This document shows, in pieces, positions 18,116 to 23,719 of a stretch of 41,456 nucleotides of DNA. The stretch comes from Cryomorphaceae bacterium. Its GTDB lineage: Bacteria; Bacteroidota; Bacteroidia; Flavobacteriales_D; Crocinitomicaceae. Where the stretch lies: positions 1-41,456 of the forward strand of contig JAIXXP010000114.1 of assembly GCA_027490665.1 (NCBI GenBank), written 5' to 3'. A model generated the notes under the pieces. The model was not told the origin of the DNA and did no database searches. It saw only the letters and a program-made list of their open reading frames with translations. The position numbers and the translations under genes are program-made. Numbering within the stretch: the stretch's first letter is position 1; every line of letters begins with the position of its first letter.

Positions 18116-19480
18116 ATGCGCTTCCTTTTCATTTTTCTTTTCCTGAGTCTGATCTCGACAATTCGGTCGCAGGTACTGGTTGTTTCATTTAAGGACTCCA
18201 AAACAAACGAACCCATCCCAAACGTACATTGCAAAATAAGATTTTTAAGCACTGATTTTCAGGTGATAAAAGACTCTATAACCCAATTTTCGCTGCAAAA
18301 TGGCGCTATTTATTTTGCGTTAACAGCAACACAACCAGGATTCAAAACAGCAAAAGGAAGTATTCAATTTCAGCTCGACTATGCTCATCCAATTTATCAG
18401 TCTGCTTCTAAATTGTACGCCTTTGAGCTAAAGGAGGATACCACTCAACTCAATTTGTATCTGAAAGCAGAACGCATTCAAGAAGTGCGCGACATCGTCA
18501 TTAAATCCAATAAACCTGACACCGTTTACGCCTCCAAGACCTATAGTGTTGCCGATTTTGAATTGGGTGCAAATGGTGCGCTTTTTTTGCTGACCTACGA
18601 GAAAAATTTGATGAAAGATGCCCAATTACAATGCATCTACAAGGATACCACGCTGTTTTTACAACAGATTCCAGAAAGAGCAGAAGCACTCAAACGCGAT
18701 TTTCGAGGGAATGTGCATGTGCAAACGGAAACGAGCATGTATGGCTTGCAACAAACAGACGCTACACTTCAACTCGGAAGCATCCCAAAGGATTACTTTT
18801 ATAAATATATTGCCCCCATTGTTGACACCAGCCTCACAAAGCAGTTTTACTCGAGTTACATCGATATTTACCCCGCTTTTGAATATGGCGCCTTGGATCA
18901 GCTCGATTCTACTTACAAAGCCATTTTACACATCCAAGACGACCTCATGATGGAATTGTATCGTTCGGAATACAAGTGGGTGGACATCCGGACTAAACTT
19001 TGGGCCAAAAACTTAGAAAATCAGACCGGAATCGATGCCGAAATTTATGTGGGGGCCAATGTGTTTACGAAGTCCTTGTATTACGAGCCTGTTTACGCAC
19101 CGCTTTTTCTGTCCAACGATACCCTTTATATTTTTGATTATCCAAAAGACATGCTGCGCGTGTACTCCATAGATGGTCGCCTTTTGAAGTCTATTCCTAT
19201 TTTTCATCATTACCATGCCAAGCAAAGCGGTTTTCAGAAAAACCTACAGCAAGACCGCAAAACGGGTAAAATTTACGCGGTTTACGAGCAGGAGGGACAT
19301 GTTTATGTGGGGCTTCTAGATCTGAAAACAGGTGTGGTAGTTCAGAAAGTGAAGCTCGCTTTTCGCTACGTCGAAAAAGTGAGGATCTACGACAACCAAG
19401 TCTATTTTGTCTATAGACCCTTTGAATCGACCCAAAAGAAATTTCTTTACAAGCAAAAATTACCCGTCAAAGACAACTAA
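18116..19480 (+). CDS. Hypothetical exported protein, possible beta-propeller
   Basis: A 454-aa protein I do not recognise. Residues 1-19 (MRFLFIFLFLSLISTIRSQ) form a signal peptide, so it is exported. Residues 20-125 look like a carboxypeptidase-regulatory or other beta-sandwich domain (VSFKDSKTNEPIPNVHCKIRF). The middle carries YVxxDF-like strands of no known family. The C-terminal third has blade-like strands (LFLSNDTLYIFDYPKDMLRVYSIDGRLLKSIPIFHH, TGKIYAVYEQEGHVYVGLLDLKTGVVVQKVKL) suggesting a small beta-propeller. No lipobox or T9SS domain is seen, so periplasmic location is likely. It overlaps the convergent EEP gene by 4 bases. Confidence 0.75.
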   Translation: MRFLFIFLFLSLISTIRSQVLVVSFKDSKTNEPIPNVHCKIRFLSTDFQVIKDSITQFSLQNGAIYFALTATQPGFKTAKGSIQFQLDYAHPIYQSASKLYAFELKEDTTQLNLYLKAERIQEVRDIVIKSNKPDTVYASKTYSVADFELGANGALFLLTYEKNLMKDAQLQCIYKDTTLFLQQIPERAEALKRDFRGNVHVQTETSMYGLQQTDATLQLGSIPKDYFYKYIAPIVDTSLTKQFYSSYIDIYPAFEYGALDQLDSTYKAILHIQDDLMMELYRSEYKWVDIRTKLWAKNLENQTGIDAEIYVGANVFTKSLYYEPVYAPLFLSNDTLYIFDYPKDMLRVYSIDGRLLKSIPIFHHYHAKQSGFQKNLQQDRKTGKIYAVYEQEGHVYVGLLDLKTGVVVQKVKLAFRYVEKVRIYDNQVYFVYRPFESTQKKFLYKQKLPVKDN

Positions 19481-20436
19481 GGGTGCAAGATAACTTGAAT
19501 GGAAACGGGCAGGTGATCAGAATAACCACCTAAATATTTAGGGCCCGCATAGGTTCGGTTAGGAACTGTTTGTCCTTTGTATTCCGTAAGCAAATACGGG
19601 AAGTCGTGAATTTTACCACTTTCTGTCTGAACCTGAATTTTGCCAGTGAAAGCATTTGAAGAAGCAAACATGTGGTCGAGTACATCCCACTCATTTTTAT
19701 AGTTGTAAGACCCGCCAAAAATTCCACTCGCCTTTGTAATTTGGGGTGTAAGTTTTGAGGCAATGAGTTGTGGGCCAGCGTCTTTAGGGTGATCATTTAA
19801 ATCTCCCATTAAAATAATTTTAGCTTTTGGGTCATTTTTTTGAATGGAGTCGATGAATTGACCTGCCATTTGTGCAGCCATGAGTCGGCGCGGTGCGCTT
19901 TCGTCAGTACCACCGCGGCGGCTAGGCCAGTGATTGACCATCACGTATAAGTTTTCTTTTTTGTATTGGTATTTTGCCCAAATGATGTCTCGAGAAGTAG
20001 GAATTGTATCACCAGGCAAAGTAAAGCGGATGTAGCCCGATTTTTTGAGCTGTAAGACATCTTTTCTGTAAAGCATACCTACGTCTATGCCGCGCGCGTC
20101 TGGACTGTCGTAATGAACTATCCCGTAGCGTTTGTCGTTGCCAATGAGGTCGGTCAGGACACTTTTGTTTTCGATTTCACAAACACCCATAATCATTGGC
20201 ATGTTGAGTGCAGCCATCACTTGTCTGATGTGCGCAAGCTTGGTATTGTATTTTTCCGTATTCCAGTTGCTTTCTGCCGCAGGCAAAAACTCAGCGTCGT
20301 CGTTGGGCCCGTCGATGGTGTCAAAGAGGTTTTCGACGTTGTAAAAAGCTACCGTTTGAATTTGTTGGGCAAATACGATATGAAGCGAAAAAAAGAAAAG
20401 AACCGATAAAAGATATTTTGGCACCTGAGCTGTCAT
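19477..20436 (-). CDS. Exported endonuclease/exonuclease/phosphatase (EEP) family protein
   Basis: A 319-aa protein with a signal peptide (MTAQVPKYLLSVLFFFSLHIVFAQQ), then the EEP metal-dependent hydrolase fold. Visible motifs are VAFYNVENLFDTIDGPNDDAEF with the early Asn, VCEIENKSVL with the metal-binding Glu, VMVNHWPSRRGG with the His, IILMGDLNDHPKDAGP (the GDxN motif), and SDHLPVSIQV at the end (the SDH catalytic His). All catalytic residues are therefore present. Substrates in this superfamily range from DNA to phospholipids and sugar phosphates; export argues for an extracytoplasmic nuclease or phosphodiesterase. It lies 72 bases downstream of the TPM gene. Confidence 0.88.
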   Translation of the reverse strand: MTAQVPKYLLSVLFFFSLHIVFAQQIQTVAFYNVENLFDTIDGPNDDAEFLPAAESNWNTEKYNTKLAHIRQVMAALNMPMIMGVCEIENKSVLTDLIGNDKRYGIVHYDSPDARGIDVGMLYRKDVLQLKKSGYIRFTLPGDTIPTSRDIIWAKYQYKKENLYVMVNHWPSRRGGTDESAPRRLMAAQMAGQFIDSIQKNDPKAKIILMGDLNDHPKDAGPQLIASKLTPQITKASGIFGGSYNYKNEWDVLDHMFASSNAFTGKIQVQTESGKIHDFPYLLTEYKGQTVPNRTYAGPKYLGGYSDHLPVSIQVILHP

Positions 20437-20508
20437 TTTGATATTGTGTTTGGAAAGATAAATTTACCGATAACTTTCTATTTGACTTCGAATTTTGAAA
20501 AATTGAAA

Positions 20509-21282
20509 TTACCAACTACCGCCAGAGCCGCCACCTCCAAAGCTTCCGCCGCCAAAGCCACCAAAGCCGCCGCCTCCGCCACCACCTGACGAGCCACCAA
20601 AGCCACCACCAAAACCTCCAAAGTAGAAGAAGCCTGGTCCGCCGCGTCGACCTCCAAAGGTTGTGCCGCCTCCGCCACCGCGCTTGATCAATAAGAAGAG
20701 CATAACGAGGATAAATAACAAAGAAAATACGCCGCCCGCCCAGTTGTCCTTGCGGAGACTTTTGCGGTAGCTTTTTTCATTGATTTCTCCTTTAGCAAGC
20801 TTGAACAAGACGTCAAGCGCATTGTTGATACCTTGGCCGTATTGGTCTTTTTTAAATTCTGGGAGTATTTCGTACTGAATGATATCATGGCAACTGAGAT
20901 CGGTAATGGCGCCTTCCAAACCACGGCCGGCTGCTAAATAGACCTGTCTTCCGCCGTTTTCTTGTGTAGGCTTGATCAAAAACACCAGGCCATTGTCTTT
21001 GTCTGCTTTGCCAACACCCCATTGTTCGCCGAGTTCGGTGGCGTAATGCCATGGTTCGTCTTCGTTGATGTCGTCTATAATGACAATATTGATTTCATTG
21101 CTTGTTTCTTGCTCAAACGCATCTAGCCGTTGCTCAATTTGCGCTTCGTCTGCGGCACTTAAAATACCGACTTTTGAAAAGTTATTTAAAAAGCGGGGAG
21201 GAGTTAGAGGGCTTGGATACTGTGCAAAAAGCTGCAGCGCCCAGCACGTGAATACAACTAAAAATAGGGGGGCTTTTTTCAT
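20509..21282 (-). CDS. TPM domain membrane protein with glycine-rich tail
   Basis: A 257-aa protein from the ATG at 21282, which starts a signal peptide (MKKAPLFLVVFTCWALQLFAQYP) and shares ATGA with the upstream gene's stop. The 32-residue extension read from 21378 lies within that gene and is rejected. The TPM domain spans about residues 35-165 (LSAADEAQIEQRLDAFEQETSNEINIVIIDDINEDEPWHYATELGEQWGVGKADKDNGLVFLI). One transmembrane helix follows (VFSLLFILVMLFLLI, about 190-205). The end is a Gly/Ser/Phe-rich low-complexity tail finishing GGSW, typical of YgcG-type proteins. It belongs to the lemA-TPM-TPM operon. Confidence 0.9.
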   Translation of the reverse strand: MKKAPLFLVVFTCWALQLFAQYPSPLTPPRFLNNFSKVGILSAADEAQIEQRLDAFEQETSNEINIVIIDDINEDEPWHYATELGEQWGVGKADKDNGLVFLIKPTQENGGRQVYLAAGRGLEGAITDLSCHDIIQYEILPEFKKDQYGQGINNALDVLFKLAKGEINEKSYRKSLRKDNWAGGVFSLLFILVMLFLLIKRGGGGGTTFGGRRGGPGFFYFGGFGGGFGGSSGGGGGGGFGGFGGGSFGGGGSGGSW

Positions 21283-21698
21283 CCGAAGCTGATTTGGTTG
21301 GGCAACTCGTTTTGATCGTTCGCTTGTGGCGGAAAAAAATGAGCGAGTTGGATGCCTGCTTCGGTAATCCCTGCGCAAAGCCCTTCGGCCAAACGACCTT
21401 CTTTGAAATTGGCTAACATGAGGTCGCGGGTGCTGTCCCAGAAGTTGTGGCTAACGCATGCATTGATGCCTTCGTCGCCAATAATGGCTAGTTTGCGATC
21501 TGCGTAAGCAACGTAGATCAAAACACCATTGCGCGCCGCAGTGGCTTGCATGTCGAGTTGGTCAAAAATATCGATGGCGCGTGCCACGGCGTCGGTTTTA
21601 CACTTGGCTTCTAAGTGCACGCGCAATTCGCCGCTGGTGGCTGCTTCAGCTGCTGCGATGCAGTCCTGGACCTTTTGTTGTTCGAGGTTGCTGAGCAT
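21279..21698 (-). CDS. TPM domain protein, soluble
   Basis: A 139-aa protein with a TPM-like domain: MLSNLEQQKVQDCIAAAEAATSGELRVHLEAKCKTDAVARAIDIFDQLDMQATAARNGVLIYVAYADRKLAIIGDEGINACV, then FWDSTRDLMLANFKEGRLAEGLCAGITEAGIQLAHFFP. It has no signal peptide and no membrane helix, so it is the cytoplasmic partner. The start codon overlaps the lemA stop by one base and its stop overlaps the next start by four, so all three genes are translationally coupled. TPM domains have been proposed as phosphatases or as envelope/photosystem repair factors; the function here is unproven. Confidence 0.9.
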   Translation of the reverse strand: MLSNLEQQKVQDCIAAAEAATSGELRVHLEAKCKTDAVARAIDIFDQLDMQATAARNGVLIYVAYADRKLAIIGDEGINACVSHNFWDSTRDLMLANFKEGRLAEGLCAGITEAGIQLAHFFPPQANDQNELPNQISFG

Positions 21699-22252
21699 TA
21701 AAATTTCACCTTTGGTGCATCCTCTGAGCCGGCAGCAGCTACAAATCCTTCTTTTCTTGGGAATTCTTCGCTATTCAAGAAAAAGCGCGCAAAGAAACCG
21801 CGGATATGGGTGTTGTATTCCTTCACTGATTCATTGTAGCGGTCTCTTTCTGTTTTGATGCGGTTTTCGGTGCCTTCTAGCTGTCCTTGAAACTGGCTAA
21901 AATTTTCGGTAGAGCGAATTTGTGGATACGCCTCATAAGCCAAATTGATAGCAGTATTGATTTTTCGACCCATGAGCTCTAAATCTTCGGGTGTTTTGGC
22001 ACCAACAATACCTGCGCGCGCTTGTGTTACTTGTGTAAGGATGTCTTTTTCATTTTGTGCGGCACCTTTGACGGTTTCCAATAGATTTGGAATGAGGTCT
22101 GCTCTACGCTGGTAGGCAGATTGTACGTTGGCGAATTTTTCATCGAGTCCTTCTTGAAGGCCAACGGCTTTGTTGTACATGTTGTAGTATCCTAAGAAAA
22201 GGAAGAGGAGTAGTGCGCCGATAGCGGCCAATACGACATAAATTGGTTTCAT
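21698..22252 (-). CDS. LemA family protein
   Basis: A 184-aa protein with one N-terminal transmembrane helix (VVLAAIGALLLFLFLGYYNMYN). The LemA four-helix body follows: GLQEGLDEKFANVQSAYQRRADLIPNLLETVKGAAQNEKDILTQVTQARAG, ...INLAYEAYPQIRSTENFSQFQGQLEGTENRIKTERDRYNESVKEYN. LemA proteins face the cytoplasm or periplasm depending on host and nearly always sit with TPM genes, as here; their biochemical role is not settled. It is the first gene of the operon and is divergent from dinB across 216 bases. Confidence 0.95.
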   Translation of the reverse strand: MKPIYVVLAAIGALLLFLFLGYYNMYNKAVGLQEGLDEKFANVQSAYQRRADLIPNLLETVKGAAQNEKDILTQVTQARAGIVGAKTPEDLELMGRKINTAINLAYEAYPQIRSTENFSQFQGQLEGTENRIKTERDRYNESVKEYNTHIRGFFARFFLNSEEFPRKEGFVAAAGSEDAPKVKF

Positions 22253-22361
22253 TTGTTACGGAATTAAGTGTTCGGGTGCTTGGTAGCAAATTGTGTTCCA
22301 AGTTACTAAAATGACACATTGTCAGGCTGTTTTTCTTGCTTTTTTATTTGTTGATAACTTT

Positions 22362-22378
22362 TGATTATAAATTAATCA
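22362..22378. promoter_or_regulatory. Upstream operator-like inverted repeat of dinB-dnaE
   Basis: TGATT at 22362-22366 and AATCA at 22374-22378 are exact reverse complements around a 7-base A/T spacer. The same half-sites with the same spacing recur 23 bases downstream. The site lies immediately upstream of the proposed -33 element. Confidence 0.55.
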
Positions 22379-22382
22379 TTTT

Positions 22383-22403
22383 ATTGATTGAATATTAATC
22401 AAT
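22383..22403. promoter_or_regulatory. Promoter-overlapping operator-like inverted repeat of dinB-dnaE
   Basis: ATTGATT (22383-22389) and AATCAAT (22397-22403) form a perfect 7-bp inverted repeat with a 7-base spacer. It contains the same TGATT-N7-AATCA core as 22362-22378. The left arm covers the proposed -33 TTG, so a bound protein would block RNA polymerase. Confidence 0.6.
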
Positions 22404-22416
22404 ATTGTTAATTTTG
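22388..22416 (+). promoter_or_regulatory. dinB-dnaE promoter
   Basis: TTG at 22388-22390 and a perfect TAATTTTG (TAnnTTTG) at 22409-22416 are 18 bases apart, which fits the Bacteroidota consensus. The leader to the dinB ATG would be about 49 bases. The operator-like repeat 22383-22403 overlaps it. Confidence 0.6.
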
Positions 22417-22468
22417 TGTCACCAACCAATCGAACTTTTATTGTTTCACCCTTTAACTGACAGTACCT

Positions 22469-23689
22469 ATGGCTACGCGTCGTTCGATTGTTCATATGGA
22501 CCTCGACACCTTTTTTGTTTCCTGTGAGCGCCTTCTAGACAGCCGCTTAAATCAAAAACCCATCCTCATTGGTGGCACCAGCGAGAGGGGAGTAGTTGCC
22601 TCTTGCAGCTATGAAGCCCGGCGCTTTGGTGTGCGCTCCGGCATGTCCATGAAAATGGCCAAAGAGCGCTGCCCAGAAGCCATCTGCATCAAAGGTAACA
22701 CCCAAACCTACACCAAGTTTTCTCGCATGGTAACCGAAATCGTTAAAGAAGTTTCACCTGTCTATGAAAAAACCTCCATCGACGAATTCTACATCGACTT
22801 CACCGGTATGGATCGCTTTTTTGGCATCTGGACCTACGCCTCTGAGTTGCGCTCGCGCATCATCAAAGAAACTGGCCTACCCATCTCCTTTGGTTTGTCC
22901 GAAAACAAAACGGTTTCTAAAGTAGCAACAGGCGAGGCCAAGCCTAACAATCAGCTCCACATCAGCTACGGCTTAGAAAAAGACTTTTTGGCACCGCTAT
23001 CCGTTCAAAAAATCCCGATGGTAGGCCCAAAAACCTTCCAAACGCTCTGTAGTTTAGGCGTCAAAAAAATCGGCACCCTCCAAACACTGCCCTTAGAACT
23101 CGTCGAACAAGCACTCGGCGAAAACGGCCGCAGCATCTGGACCAAAGCCCAAGGCATCGACAAAAGCGCTGTGGAGCCCTACAACGAGCGCAAATCTATT
23201 TCCAACGAGCGTACCTTTCATCAAGACACCATAGACGTCGCTAAGCTCAGCGGCATCTTAGCCGCCATGGCCGAAAACCTCACCTTTCAATTGCGCCGCG
23301 CCGGCAAGCTCACCGGCACCGTCACCGTCAAGATCCGCTACGCCGATTTCCAAACCCAAACCCTCCAACAACAAATTGCCTATACTGCCGCAGACCACGA
23401 ACTACTCCCGTTGGTTCAGGAGCTTTTCAAGCGGCTTTACCAACGGCGCGTATTGGTGCGTTTGATTGGCTTGCGCTTCAGTTCTCTAGTGGGTGGTGCG
23501 CACCAACTTCGACTCTTCGATCACCAAGATCTTTCCTATCCCGCGCTCTACAAAGCCCTAGACAAAATCCGCGAGCGCTACGGCGACCGCGCGGTCTTGC
23601 GCGCTATTGGCTTAGAGGCGCGTAGTATTGGCCATTACAACCCGTTCAACGGTGAGCCGCCCATTTTACTGGCCAACCGCAGCACCTAA
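22469..23689 (+). CDS. dinB: DNA polymerase IV (Y-family translesion polymerase)
   Basis: A 406-aa Y-family polymerase. The palm begins with VHMDLDTFFVSCERLLD and holds the metal-binding D11; SSYEARRFGVRSGMSMKMAKERCP-like finger sequence follows, then YEKTSIDEFYIDF with the second acidic pair. HhH-like thumb sequence is at GPKTFQTLCSLGVKKIGTLQ, with the little-finger domain after it. Residues 346-350 (QLRLF) match the beta-clamp-binding pentamer. It extends past lesions in the cytoplasm. dnaE follows 30 bases downstream on the same strand, so the pair forms a mutagenesis cassette. Transcription probably starts from the promoter at 22388-22416. Confidence 0.95.
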   Translation: MATRRSIVHMDLDTFFVSCERLLDSRLNQKPILIGGTSERGVVASCSYEARRFGVRSGMSMKMAKERCPEAICIKGNTQTYTKFSRMVTEIVKEVSPVYEKTSIDEFYIDFTGMDRFFGIWTYASELRSRIIKETGLPISFGLSENKTVSKVATGEAKPNNQLHISYGLEKDFLAPLSVQKIPMVGPKTFQTLCSLGVKKIGTLQTLPLELVEQALGENGRSIWTKAQGIDKSAVEPYNERKSISNERTFHQDTIDVAKLSGILAAMAENLTFQLRRAGKLTGTVTVKIRYADFQTQTLQQQIAYTAADHELLPLVQELFKRLYQRRVLVRLIGLRFSSLVGGAHQLRLFDHQDLSYPALYKALDKIRERYGDRAVLRAIGLEARSIGHYNPFNGEPPILLANRST

Positions 23690-23719
23690 TTCATTTGTAG
23701 CACTTTAAATTTCAATTAC

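Noticed and set aside
20520..20680. G/C-rich, repeat-like stretch suggesting a minisatellite or GGN repeat element
   Set aside because: It encodes the Gly/Ser-rich C-terminal tail of the TPM protein and keeps frame throughout, so it is coding low complexity.
22312..22324. TGACA-N3-TGTCA inverted repeat upstream of lemA
   Set aside because: Short, single copy and not positioned on a visible promoter; could arise by chance.
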